DNA from: Flavobacterium araucananum
GTDB lineage: Bacteria; Bacteroidota; Bacteroidia; Flavobacteriales; Flavobacteriaceae
Length of the DNA stretch: 64,000 bases
Assembly (NCBI RefSeq): GCF_002222055.1
Contig: NZ_MUGS01000002.1
Coordinates: 62,001-126,000 of the forward strand
Direction: 5' to 3'
The position numbers and the translations under genes are program-made. The notes under the pieces are model-generated. The model was not told the DNA's origin. It saw nothing but the letters and a program-made list of their open reading frames with translations, and ran no database searches. Below, piece by piece: positions 53,558 through 62,104 of this stretch (its first letter is position 1; every line of letters begins with the position of its first letter).

Positions 53558-53688
53558 AACACATAGAAACATAGATTTTTATCATTAAAAAAAGAACAAA
53601 AAAGAAGCTGGTTTCTCACACATAGCTATGTGGATTAATGTAAGTGAAACGCCCTTTGAATTCAAACCAAACTATGTTTCTATGTGTT
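53558..53688 (-). mobile_element. MITE-like element, copy 4
   Basis: A 131-bp element with the same perfect ends and internal palindromes as copy 3, 120 bp downstream of it and 44 bp before the MFS gene. Both copies lie in the same orientation in the receptor-MFS junction. Confidence 0.8.
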
Positions 53689-53731
53689 AAATTTAATAAA
53701 CGTACAGTAACTACAAATTATAGATAAAAAA

Positions 53732-54952
53732 ATGAAAAACATAGGAATCAAAATCTCTCTTTATCTTAATTATTTTGTCTTCGCTATTTTATTGAATAGT
53801 GTAGGGATTGTGATTTTAAAATCACAAAAAAATTACGGAGTAGATGAAGTTCAGGCAAGTATTCTGGAAGCTTTCAAAGACATGCCAATTGCTATTGTAT
53901 CTTTTTTTATAGCCTCTTTTTTACCCAGAATTGGCTATAAAAAATCGATGTTGATAGGATTAGGTTTGGTTACTCTGGCTTGTATTTCTATGTATTTTGG
54001 AAACTCATTTGATAATGCTAAAATTCTTTTTGCAACCGTAGGAGTCTCCTTTGCTTTGATCAAAGTTTCGGTTTATTCGTTGATAGGAACCGTGACCGAA
54101 ACCAAAAAAGAACACAACGCTTTGATGAGTAGTATCGAAGGTTTTTTTATGGTGGGTATTGCGTTGGCTTATTTTTTATTTCCCGCTTTTAATAACGAAA
54201 GCGATCCTAATTCCTGGCTTAATGTCTATTGGTTTTTGGCAGGATTATCGTTGCTGTCCTTTCTGTTTTTATTTTTTGTAAGATTCAAAGAGCCCGAAGT
54301 TTCAGCAGGAGCAAATGTCAAAGACGATTTCCTGCAAATGTTCAAATTAATGGCAAAATTACTTACCGTTATTTTTGTGATCAGTGTCTTTTTGTTTGTA
54401 ATGATCGAGCAGGGAATCCTTTCGTGGTTGCCAACATTTAATACAAAAGTGCTTCATTTGCCGGAAAATATCAGTATCATGATGGCAAGTATTTTGGCAA
54501 TTTCATTGGCAATTGGCAGATTGATTGCAGGTATAGTAACCAAAAAAGTCAACTGGATCTGGGTGTTGAGTTTTTGTATTCTTTCGGCAATGTTGATTGT
54601 TGTTTTTGTATTGCCAAAAACAGTTGGTTTAGAAGTTAAAAACATCAATACACTATCAGATATACCCTTAATTGGTTTTGCATTTCCTTTGATAGGCTTG
54701 TTTATAGCGCCCATTTATCCGTTACTAAATTCGATTGTGCTAAGTGCTCTGCCAAAGAATTTGCAAAGCTCCATGACCGGATTAATTGTCATTTTTTCTG
54801 CTCTTGGCGGAACATTAGGTTCCAGGATAACGGGCTGGTTGTTTAAAAATGAAGGACCGGAAAAAGCATTTTATTTTACTTTAATTCCAATGTCTTTATT
54901 ATTAATATCCTTTTTTATTCTTAAAAAAATAACTGCAAAAGATGAAATTTAA
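53732..54952 (+). CDS. MFS transporter, probable sugar carrier
   Basis: The 406-residue protein has twelve hydrophobic helices in two halves (from ISLYLNYFVFAILLNSVGIVI to FTLIPMSLLLISFFIL), with an internal charged loop around residues 190-205 (RFKEPEVSAGANVKDD). It is an inner-membrane carrier of the major facilitator superfamily. Its stop overlaps the trehalase start by 11 bp, so the two are translated together and trehalose is the probable substrate. Confidence 0.85.
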   Translation: MKNIGIKISLYLNYFVFAILLNSVGIVILKSQKNYGVDEVQASILEAFKDMPIAIVSFFIASFLPRIGYKKSMLIGLGLVTLACISMYFGNSFDNAKILFATVGVSFALIKVSVYSLIGTVTETKKEHNALMSSIEGFFMVGIALAYFLFPAFNNESDPNSWLNVYWFLAGLSLLSFLFLFFVRFKEPEVSAGANVKDDFLQMFKLMAKLLTVIFVISVFLFVMIEQGILSWLPTFNTKVLHLPENISIMMASILAISLAIGRLIAGIVTKKVNWIWVLSFCILSAMLIVVFVLPKTVGLEVKNINTLSDIPLIGFAFPLIGLFIAPIYPLLNSIVLSALPKNLQSSMTGLIVIFSALGGTLGSRITGWLFKNEGPEKAFYFTLIPMSLLLISFFILKKITAKDEI

Positions 54953-56810
54953 ATTACATATAACCCAAACCATCGAAAAATTATTGGCTCAGGAAGATAC
55001 TGATGGTGATAAAAAAATAACGATTGATGATCATGGTCCAAAAAAGTTTTTGCTAAATGATGAAAGCGGAAATTCTACTGTAATCGAAGGAACATATCAG
55101 CTTTCTAATTTATTGCAGGAATTGGCTTTAGCCAAAAAAAACAAGACTGAATTTGCCGAAATCAATCTGGATGAAATTACCGAAGATCCTGTAAAAAGAA
55201 TTTCAAGAAAAATAAAAACCCTCTATTGGAAAGGTCTTACCAGAACAATTGATGCCGATGGCGTAAAAAAAATCCTCGAAGACAATAAGATCGAAAATGA
55301 ATTGGCGTATTTGTACGTGCCTTTTGGCGATGAAATTGTTTTTGATTATTTCAAGAAATTAGAAGCGGCAACACCCAAATTAAAAGTCGTGCAAATGCCT
55401 AAAAACATTTCGCCGGAATATGTTTTGTCGCTCAATAAAAAGCCCGGAATTTTAGCGCTGGCACTTCAGATTAAGAACAACGTAATTTCTGGTGTTCCGT
55501 TTGTGGTTCCTGGCGGACGATTTAACGAAATGTATGGTTGGGACAGTTATTTTATTGCCAAAGGTCTTTTGATCGACGATAAAATTGATCTTGCTTTGGG
55601 CATTGCAGAGAATTTTAAATATCAAATTGATCATTACGGAAAAATTCTGAACGCCAACCGAAGTTATTATTTAACGCGTACACAACCGCCACTTTATACA
55701 TCGCTGATTATGGATGTTTTAGAAAAGTCGAATCCCGATATTTTCTGGATAGAAAGACATTTAAAAACTGCCATAAAAGAATATCAAACCGTTTGGATGG
55801 AAGAAGGCAAACGCCTTACAGCAAACGGATTAAATCGCTATAAAGCCGAAGGAATAGGACTTCCGTTTGAAGTAGAAGAAGGGCATTTTGATGATATTCT
55901 GGAGCAATATGCACCAAAATACAATCTGTCTACCCGAGAATTTGAAAAGAAATATCTCGAAAGAGAAGTGGTAGATCCTGAACTCGATAAATATTTTATT
56001 CACGATCGCAGCATGCGAGAAAGCGGTCATGATACGACCAATAGATTGGTTGGTGTTTGTGCCAATTTAAACACCGTTGCCATTAATAGTTTATTGTATA
56101 AATACGAAACGGATATTGCTTTTTTGATCAAAAAATATTTTAAAAATGAGTTTCAATATTTTGAAGATAAATCTTTTTCAAGCGAATATTGGCTTACAAA
56201 AGCCAATTCGAGAAAAGAAAAAATCAATACAATGTGTTGGAATCCGGAATCCGGTTGTTATCTGGATTATGATTTTGTAAACGAAAAGCAACATTTTTTT
56301 GAAGCTGCTCCCACATTTTATCCCCTTTGGGCAAAAATAAGTACGCCTGAACAGGCTGAAATTTTGGTCAAAAAGACACTGCCAAGGTTTAAAATGAAAG
56401 GCGGAATTGCAGGTTGTACCAAAGAATCTATTGCAGATGTTGATGAAAATGCACCGATAAGACAATGGGATTATCCGTTTGGGTGGGCGCCGCATCAAAT
56501 GCTTTTATGGGAAGGGTTGCTCAATTATAATTTTTACGAAGAAGCGCAGGAAATGGTTTATCGCTGGCTTTGGCTTATTACCAGAAACGCAGTTGATTAT
56601 AACGGAACCATTCCGGAGAAATTTGATTTGTCGATAAGCTCGCACAAGATTTTTGCAGAATACGGAAACGTAGGAACTGAATTTGATTATATAACCGAAG
56701 AAGGTTTTGGCTGGATGAACGCCTCTTACCAATACGGATTAACAATTTTAGAAGATAATCTAAAACAAAAATTATCAGATTTAGTAGATCCTGATGAACT
56801 TTTTAGTTAA
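54942..56810 (+). CDS. Cytoplasmic GH37 trehalase with EF-hand-like loop
   Basis: The 622-residue enzyme shows both trehalase signatures: PGGRFNEMYGWDSYF (about 190-204) and QWDYPFGWAPHQ (about 508-519), plus ANRSYYLTRTQPP. It hydrolyses trehalose to glucose. There is no signal peptide, so it acts in the cytoplasm on imported sugar. Residues 19-30 (DTDGDKKITIDD) form an EF-hand-like calcium loop, the same pattern as in fungal neutral trehalases, where it lies in an N-terminal regulatory domain. Length exceeds periplasmic TreA (about 560 residues) because of this N-terminal ~120-residue part. The start overlaps the MFS gene. Confidence 0.92.
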   Translation: MKFKLHITQTIEKLLAQEDTDGDKKITIDDHGPKKFLLNDESGNSTVIEGTYQLSNLLQELALAKKNKTEFAEINLDEITEDPVKRISRKIKTLYWKGLTRTIDADGVKKILEDNKIENELAYLYVPFGDEIVFDYFKKLEAATPKLKVVQMPKNISPEYVLSLNKKPGILALALQIKNNVISGVPFVVPGGRFNEMYGWDSYFIAKGLLIDDKIDLALGIAENFKYQIDHYGKILNANRSYYLTRTQPPLYTSLIMDVLEKSNPDIFWIERHLKTAIKEYQTVWMEEGKRLTANGLNRYKAEGIGLPFEVEEGHFDDILEQYAPKYNLSTREFEKKYLEREVVDPELDKYFIHDRSMRESGHDTTNRLVGVCANLNTVAINSLLYKYETDIAFLIKKYFKNEFQYFEDKSFSSEYWLTKANSRKEKINTMCWNPESGCYLDYDFVNEKQHFFEAAPTFYPLWAKISTPEQAEILVKKTLPRFKMKGGIAGCTKESIADVDENAPIRQWDYPFGWAPHQMLLWEGLLNYNFYEEAQEMVYRWLWLITRNAVDYNGTIPEKFDLSISSHKIFAEYGNVGTEFDYITEEGFGWMNASYQYGLTILEDNLKQKLSDLVDPDELFS

Positions 56811-56813
56811 ACA

Positions 56814-56890
56814 AGCCTTCGACTTCGTTCAGGGTGATACTTCGTTTTTAAGATATCGTTTGTCTGGCTGAGCGAAGTCGAAGCCCTTTT
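56814..56890. repeat. Inverted-repeat element AGCCTTCGACTTCG, copy A
   Basis: Ends AGCCTTCGACTTCGTTCAGG and CTGAGCGAAGTCGAAGC are complementary and frame CGTTT..AAGATATCGTTTGTCTGG. Copy B 60 bp downstream has the same body. It lies right after the trehalase stop and may end transcription. Confidence 0.75.
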
Positions 56891-56910
56891 TGAGCGTTTA
56901 AAATAACAAA

Positions 56911-56937
56911 CCCTACAGGTTTTTAAAACCTGTAGGG
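56911..56937. repeat. CCCTACAGGTTTT/AAAACCTGTAGGG hairpin
   Basis: Perfect 13-bp arms around a single T, between the two repeat copies. Shares the AGGTTTT-AAAACCT core with 2225-2245. Confidence 0.75.
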
Positions 56938-56950
56938 ATTACTGTTTCAT

Positions 56951-57027
56951 AAGCCTTCGACTTCGCTCAGGATGACACTTCGTTTTAAGATATCGTTTGT
57001 CTGGCTGAGCGAAGTCGAAGCCCTTTT
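56951..57027. repeat. Inverted-repeat element AGCCTTCGACTTCG, copy B
   Basis: A second copy, same orientation, with AGCCTTCGACTTCGCTCAGG / CTGAGCGAAGTCGAAGC ends. Two copies in one 329-bp gap between convergent genes. Confidence 0.75.
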
Positions 57028-57139
57028 TCTGTTTACAAATGTGAATTTTTTTTGCCACGAATTACATGAATCTCCGCGAATTCATCATAATTATATTTGA
57101 TTTTGTATTTTACTGAAAACTGAGACTGAGACTAAAATT

Positions 57140-58114
57140 TTAAACTTTTCTTCCCATTAAATTTTCACCAAAAGTTCTCAAGATATCTTTCTTTTGGGCG
57201 TTAATATCCATTTTTTCTAAAGTTTCAAAAGCCTTAAAAGTATACATTTCTATCGCATCCTGCGTGGCTTTTGAAGCACCGGATTCATTAAAAATAGTTT
57301 TTGCTGTGGCTATTTTATCCGTGTTATCGTCTAATTGTAAACTGAATAATTTTTCGAGTTCCGAGGCTTTTTCAGCCGATGAGAACTCACGTGCTTTAAG
57401 GTATAAATAGGTTTTTTTGTTTTCGATAATATCACCGCCAACTTGCTTGCCAAAGGTCTCCGGATCTCCAAAAGCATCCAGATAATCGTCCTGAAGCTGG
57501 AAAGCCAATCCCAGGTTAAGTCCGAAATCGTAGATAAAATCAGCTTCTTTTTGGGATGTTTTGGCTACAATGGCACCCATTTTCATGGCAGCAGCAACTA
57601 AAACAGCAGTTTTGTATTCGATCATTTTTAGATATTCCGGAATCGTAACATCGTTTCTTTTCTCGAAATCAACATCCCATTGTTGTCCTTCGCATACTTC
57701 AAGAGCCGTTTTGCTAAACAACTTTGCCAGATCTCTAAAAACGGTTGGATCATACTGTTCAAAATATTGATACGCCAGAATAAGCATTGCATCTCCGGAA
57801 AGAATTCCTGTATTAAGATCCCATTTTTCATGCACCGTTTCCTTACCTCTTCGCAAAGGCGCATCATCCATAATATCATCATGAACCAGCGAAAAATTAT
57901 GAAAAACTTCGACAGCCATTGCAGCAGGAAGGGCTACTTTATAATCCGTATCAAAAACTTCTGAAGCCATTAAAGTTAGTACAGGACGCATCCGTTTTCC
58001 GCCAAGACCTAAAATGTAGTCAATAGGTTCATAAAGGTTTTTAGGCTCTTTGCTGATGCTTTGTTTTTCTAAATAAGTGATAAAAAAATCCTGGTATTGG
58101 CTAATATCGTGCAT
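57140..58114 (-). CDS. Polyprenyl (trans-isoprenyl) diphosphate synthase
   Basis: The 324-residue enzyme has both Asp-rich motifs: LVHDDIMDDAPLRRG (first, about 75-89) and LAFQLQDDYLDAFGD (second, about 205-219), plus LGGKRMRPVLTLMA (substrate Lys/Arg) near residue 35. It condenses isopentenyl diphosphate with allylic diphosphates. Product length is unknown; a short-chain geranylgeranyl or farnesyl type, feeding carotenoid or menaquinone routes, is likely. It converges on the trehalase gene across repeats. Confidence 0.93.
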   Translation of the reverse strand: MHDISQYQDFFITYLEKQSISKEPKNLYEPIDYILGLGGKRMRPVLTLMASEVFDTDYKVALPAAMAVEVFHNFSLVHDDIMDDAPLRRGKETVHEKWDLNTGILSGDAMLILAYQYFEQYDPTVFRDLAKLFSKTALEVCEGQQWDVDFEKRNDVTIPEYLKMIEYKTAVLVAAAMKMGAIVAKTSQKEADFIYDFGLNLGLAFQLQDDYLDAFGDPETFGKQVGGDIIENKKTYLYLKAREFSSAEKASELEKLFSLQLDDNTDKIATAKTIFNESGASKATQDAIEMYTFKAFETLEKMDINAQKKDILRTFGENLMGRKV

Positions 58115-58257
58115 AAAATATAATCTGAATTGCGAGCTTCAAAGATACGATTCATAATGAATTATTTCTTTCTTAAATTTTAAATCACAGTTTCCGTCTA
58201 AAATAGGCGCTGAATCTGTTAATTCTTAAGGATTTAAAATTATTTTCAAAAAAACTC

Positions 58258-58285
58258 GGAAACTTATTTGGTGTTTAGAGTTTCC
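58258..58285. promoter_or_regulatory. TetR-type operator O1 upstream of yceI
   Basis: GGAAACT (58258-58264), 14 bp, AGTTTCC (58279-58285). It covers the TTG (58268-58270) and most of the spacer, ending 4 bp before the -7 box. Confidence 0.7.
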
Positions 58286-58297
58286 TGTTTATATTTG
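58268..58297 (+). promoter_or_regulatory. Promoter of yceI
   Basis: TTG (58268-58270), 19 bp, TATATTTG (58290-58297). It is flanked by operators O1 and O2. Confidence 0.65.
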
Positions 58298-58308
58298 CAC
58301 CGTTAATT

Positions 58309-58336
58309 GGAAACTCGGGAAACCGTAAAAGTTTCC
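58309..58336. promoter_or_regulatory. TetR-type operator O2 in the yceI leader
   Basis: GGAAACT (58309-58315), 14 bp, AGTTTCC (58330-58336), the same half-sites and spacing as O1, 51 bp centre to centre, downstream of the -7 box. Confidence 0.7.
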
Positions 58337-58381
58337 GCAAAGAGTTAGAGTAATTTATAAACTCAGTAAAATCAAATAGTT

Positions 58382-58903
58382 ATGAAAACAACATGGACCT
58401 TAGATTCTAGTCAATCAGATGTTTTAATTAAAATGAGACATTCGATAATTGCCTACATGGGAGGAACTACGAATAAATTTGATGGATATGTGAACATTGA
58501 GGACAATGAGATCGAAGATGCTTCGGTTGAGTTTTCATTAGACATTAATAACAAAAAAGATAGCTTTCAGCAAATAGATACGTATTTACAACTTCAGGAT
58601 TTCTTTGATGTAGACGAACATCCAATTATTAGTTTTAAATCGACTTCATTTCAAAGAGTGAACAACAATATCAATTTTTTTAAAGGAGACCTAACAATAA
58701 AAGACGTAACCAAAGTGGTAGAACTTGATGCGGAGTTTATTGGAATCAATACCTACAATGGCGAGAAAAAAGTTGCTTTTGAGATCAAAGGCGATATCAA
58801 ACGTCAGGATTTTGGTTTAGATTTTAATTCGTTCAACCATAACGGAGGTTTAGCTTTAGGGAAAGATATTAAACTGATAGCAAATTTAGAATTTAGCATA
58901 TAA
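58382..58903 (+). CDS. YceI-like protein
   Basis: The 173-residue protein is a YceI-like lipocalin-type barrel: TTWTLDSSQSDVLIKMRHSIIAYMGGTTNKFDG, QDFFDVDEHPIISFKSTSF, GDLTIKDVTKVVELDAEFIG and IKRQDFGLDFN. YceI proteins bind isoprenoid-type or other hydrophobic ligands; most have a signal peptide, but this copy has none, so it is probably cytoplasmic. It shares a repeated operator with the tetR-efflux operon downstream, which suggests a joint response to a lipophilic compound. Confidence 0.88.
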   Translation: MKTTWTLDSSQSDVLIKMRHSIIAYMGGTTNKFDGYVNIEDNEIEDASVEFSLDINNKKDSFQQIDTYLQLQDFFDVDEHPIISFKSTSFQRVNNNINFFKGDLTIKDVTKVVELDAEFIGINTYNGEKKVAFEIKGDIKRQDFGLDFNSFNHNGGLALGKDIKLIANLEFSI

Positions 58904-58949
58904 ATCTTAGACAATGAATAAATTAATGTAAAATTATTACAAATATCAC

Positions 58950-58977
58950 GGAAACTATTTTTCTGATTTTAGTTTCC
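58950..58977. promoter_or_regulatory. TetR-type operator O3 upstream of tetR
   Basis: GGAAACT (58950-58956), 14 bp, AGTTTCC (58971-58977), ending 4 bp before TATATTTG, exactly as O1 does at yceI. Predicts autoregulation. Confidence 0.7.
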
Positions 58978-58981
58978 TAAG

Positions 58982-58989
58982 TATATTTG
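58982..58989 (+). promoter_or_regulatory. -7 box of the tetR-efflux operon
   Basis: TATATTTG, 21 bp before the ATG at 59011. It overlaps the TTG at 58987 that would otherwise be taken as start, so 59011 is preferred. Confidence 0.6.
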
Positions 58990-59010
58990 CAATATAATTT
59001 GAAAATTAAA

Positions 59011-59610
59011 ATGAAAGAGAAAATTATATCAAAAGCAAGTGAGTTGTTCTTGAAGCTTGGTTTTAAGAGTGTTACAATGGATGATATTGCAGGTGAAATG
59101 TGTATTTCTAAAAAAACGATTTACAAATACTTCTGTAATAAAGAGGTTTTGATCGAAGAGAGTACATCGACAGTTCATAAACAAGTGCATGAAGTTATAG
59201 ATTCTGTTGTAGCGAAAAATTACAATGCCATTCACGAAAATTTTGAGATTAGAGAAATGTTTCGTGATATGTTTAAAAACGCCACAGATACATCACCACT
59301 TTATCAGTTAAAAAAGCATTATCCTGAAATCTATCAAAATATAATGACGCATGAAATCGATCAGTGCAACCATTATTTCAGAGATAATATTTTGAAAGGA
59401 ATCCAGGAAGGATTGTACAGACCGGAATTGAATATCGATTTGTATGTAAAATTTTACTACACGCTAATTTTTCATATCAACGAAACTACGGTTTCAGAAA
59501 GAGAAGCGCAAAAAATAGAATTAGAAGCACTGGAATATCATACCAGAGCTATGGCAACAGAAAAAGGAATACTGGAATTAGAAAAACAACTTAAAAAAAT
59601 TACTATTTAA
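59011..59610 (+). CDS. TetR/AcrR-family regulator of the efflux operon
   Basis: From the ATG at 59011 the product has 199 residues. The N-terminal HTH is clear (ASELFLKLGFKSVTMDDIAGEMCISKKTIYKYF, residues about 9-41, with VTMDDIA and the recognition helix KKTIYKYF). The rest is helical ligand-binding domain. It heads the operon with TolC, membrane-fusion and RND genes (10 bp to the TolC gene). Three identical inverted repeats in its own and the yceI promoter are its likely sites. Confidence 0.92.
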   Translation: MKEKIISKASELFLKLGFKSVTMDDIAGEMCISKKTIYKYFCNKEVLIEESTSTVHKQVHEVIDSVVAKNYNAIHENFEIREMFRDMFKNATDTSPLYQLKKHYPEIYQNIMTHEIDQCNHYFRDNILKGIQEGLYRPELNIDLYVKFYYTLIFHINETTVSEREAQKIELEALEYHTRAMATEKGILELEKQLKKITI

Positions 59611-59620
59611 TCATCAATCT

Positions 59621-60955
59621 ATGAAACGAATAATTCTTATATTTTTGTGTTCAATTGGCTTGTCTGCCAACGCACAAGTCAAAACACTAACCCTGAAAGA
59701 TGCTATTGTATATGCGCTTGAAAACAAAGCCGATGCAAAAAAAGCAAAATTACAGGTTGAAAATAGCGAGTATAAAATTCAGGAAGTACGTTCAAGAGCG
59801 TTACCTCAAATTTCTGCAAACGGAAACTTGACCCACAATCCAATCATTCAGACAACAGTTATTGACGGAGCTGGTTTTGGTGCGCCGGGAACTACGATTC
59901 AGGCAGCATTTGGTCAAAAATGGACCTCAAATGCTGGAGTTTCATTGACTCAGACGATTTTTGATCAATCTGTTTTTACCGGATTAAGAGCGGCAAGATC
60001 TACCCGTGAATTTTATCAAATAAACGAACAACTAACAGAAGAGCAAGTAATCGAAAGAGTTGCCAATAACTATTATTCTGTTTATGTACAACGCGAAAGA
60101 TTAATTTTATTAGACAGTAATTATGTTAATACAACTAAAGTACGTGATATCGTAAAAGGACAATTTGATAATGGTCTGGCAAAAAAAATCGATTTGGACC
60201 GTATCGTTGTAAAAATGTCAAACATAGATACAGAACGTCAACAAATTAAAAATCAAATTACCTTACAAGAAAACTCGTTAAAGTTTTATATGGGAATGCC
60301 TATAGAAACTATAATCGAGATCCCAAAAGAAGAGTTTGAAGTTGTTCCTGCTGCATTGACAGAAGTGCCAAATACTGAAACAAGAACTGAATTTTTGCTT
60401 TTGAAAAAACAAGAAGAACTTTTAGTATTCAATAAAAAAGCTGTAGAAGCCGGATATTATCCAACGCTTTCCCTAACGGCAGGTTACAATTATATTGGTC
60501 AGGGGCCTCAGATGCCTTGGTTTGCAAAACCTAAAGATGGGGTATATTGGTCAGATTACTCTGCAATTGGATTAAACCTGCATGTGCCAATCTTTACAGG
60601 ATTTGGAACTCGTGCCAAAGTAAGACAAGCCGATGTCGAAATCAGATCGCTTCAGGAAGATATCAAAGACACTAAACTTTCGCTTGATTTAGATTATAGA
60701 AATGCAATGGCTCAAATAGAGAATAACCTTGTAACTATCGAGAATCAAAAAGAAAATATGCGTTTAGCGACGGAGATCCTGAGCAATACAAAGAACAATT
60801 ATCTTCAGGGATTAGCATCATTAACAGATTTGCTGGATGCAGAAAATGCGCAACTTGAAGCTCAAAATAACTATACCAGAGCAGTCTTGAATTACAAAAT
60901 TGCCGAAGTAGCACTAATCAAATCAAAAGGCGAACTTAAAACTCTTATTAAATAA
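59621..60955 (+). CDS. TolC-family outer-membrane efflux protein
   Basis: The 444-residue protein has a signal peptide (1-18, IILIFLCSIGLSANA) and two OEP repeats: LKDAIVYALENKADAKKAKLQVENSEYK and later KAVEAGYYPTLSLTAGYNYIGQG, and the paired tip region LSLDLDYRNAMAQIENNLVTIENQKENMRLATEI and YLQGLASLTDLLDAENAQLEAQNNY. It forms the outer-membrane channel of a tripartite pump. It lies 10 bp after tetR. Confidence 0.93.
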   Translation: MKRIILIFLCSIGLSANAQVKTLTLKDAIVYALENKADAKKAKLQVENSEYKIQEVRSRALPQISANGNLTHNPIIQTTVIDGAGFGAPGTTIQAAFGQKWTSNAGVSLTQTIFDQSVFTGLRAARSTREFYQINEQLTEEQVIERVANNYYSVYVQRERLILLDSNYVNTTKVRDIVKGQFDNGLAKKIDLDRIVVKMSNIDTERQQIKNQITLQENSLKFYMGMPIETIIEIPKEEFEVVPAALTEVPNTETRTEFLLLKKQEELLVFNKKAVEAGYYPTLSLTAGYNYIGQGPQMPWFAKPKDGVYWSDYSAIGLNLHVPIFTGFGTRAKVRQADVEIRSLQEDIKDTKLSLDLDYRNAMAQIENNLVTIENQKENMRLATEILSNTKNNYLQGLASLTDLLDAENAQLEAQNNYTRAVLNYKIAEVALIKSKGELKTLIK

Positions 60956-60965
60956 CTAAAAAAAA

Positions 60966-62033
60966 ATGAAGAAAACTATTATAACAATCGTAATCATAAT
61001 CGCAGCACTGGGTGTGATTGGGTATGTCTTAAATAATAATAAGAAAGAGAATAAAGCAAAAACAGATATCGTAGCACAGAAAAATGCTGCAGTTTCAGTA
61101 AAAGTAGCTCCTGTAAAAACAGAAGAAGTTTCGTTAGACTTCGTGGCTAACGGAAACTTTCAACCTATTCAACAATTGACTTTCTCTGCAGAAAAATCAG
61201 GAAAAGTAATTAGTGTTTTGGCCAAAGAAGGAGATTATGTAAGAGTAGGTCAGACTTTATTGACAGTGAGAGGTGATGTAATTAATGTAAATGCGCAACA
61301 AGCACAGGCAGTTTACCAAAACGCAAAATCTGATTACAGCAGATACGAAAATGCTTTTAAAACCGGTGGTGTTACCAAACAACAATTAGATCAGGCAAAA
61401 CTAGCGTTAACAAATGCTCAGTCTAGCTTAACACAAGCAAACATTAATGTTGGAGATACAAAAGTAAAAGCTCCGATAAATGGTTTTATCAATAAAAAAT
61501 ACATTGAGCCGGGATCTATTTTGGCAGGAATGCCTGCAACTGCATTGTTTGATATCGTAAACGTTTCTAAATTAAAATTGGTAGTTACAGTAAACGAAAA
61601 TCAAGTAGCAAGCCTTAAAGTAGGAAACCATATTAATGTAACGGCAAGTGTTTATCCTGACAAAACTTTTTCTGGAAAAATTACTTTTATCGCTGCAAAA
61701 GCAGACGAATCTTTAAACTTTCCGGTTGAGATCGAAATTACAAACAATACAAATAACGACCTGAAAGCAGGGATGTACGGAACTGCAAACTTTGCATCGA
61801 ACCAACAAAAACAAAACCTTATGGTTGTACCTAGAAATGCTTTTGTAGGAAGTGTAAGCAGCAACGAAATATTTGTAGTTGAAAAAGGTATTGCAAAATT
61901 AAGAAAAGTTACTGCCGGAAGAATCTTAGGAGATAAAGTAGAAGTTATCAAAGGATTATCAGACGGTGAAACTGTAGTTATTACAGGTCAAATTAACTTA
62001 CAAGACGGTAATACAGTAGAAATTATTAAATAA
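60966..62033 (+). CDS. RND efflux membrane-fusion (adaptor) protein
   Basis: The 355-residue protein has an N-terminal membrane anchor (TIITIVIIIAALGVIGYVL), a biotinyl-lipoyl-like domain (FSAEKSGKVISVLAKEGDYVRVGQTLL, with the partner half KAPINGFINKKYIEPGSILA), a short helical hairpin (about 100-155) and a beta-barrel and membrane-proximal domain. It links the inner-membrane RND pump to TolC. It is 10 bp behind the TolC gene. Confidence 0.93.
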   Translation: MKKTIITIVIIIAALGVIGYVLNNNKKENKAKTDIVAQKNAAVSVKVAPVKTEEVSLDFVANGNFQPIQQLTFSAEKSGKVISVLAKEGDYVRVGQTLLTVRGDVINVNAQQAQAVYQNAKSDYSRYENAFKTGGVTKQQLDQAKLALTNAQSSLTQANINVGDTKVKAPINGFINKKYIEPGSILAGMPATALFDIVNVSKLKLVVTVNENQVASLKVGNHINVTASVYPDKTFSGKITFIAAKADESLNFPVEIEITNNTNNDLKAGMYGTANFASNQQKQNLMVVPRNAFVGSVSSNEIFVVEKGIAKLRKVTAGRILGDKVEVIKGLSDGETVVITGQINLQDGNTVEIIK

Positions 62034-62104
62034 TTTAAAGCATTAAGCTATAAGCCATAAGTATTAAGCTTATTGCCTAAAGCCTACAGCCTAAAGCAAC
62101 ATAT
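62034..62104. repeat. AAGCC/TAAGC word repeats before the RND gene
   Basis: The junction is made of near-repeats ATAAGCCATAAG, TTAAGCTTATTGCC and AAAGCCTACAGCCTAAAGC. A third type of word-like junction filler in this window. No gene. Confidence 0.5.

Noticed and set aside
53305..53688. Possible CRISPR array because of regularly repeated ~130-bp units
   Set aside because: Only two copies here, with inverted-repeat ends and near-identical interior; repeats and spacers of CRISPR type are absent.
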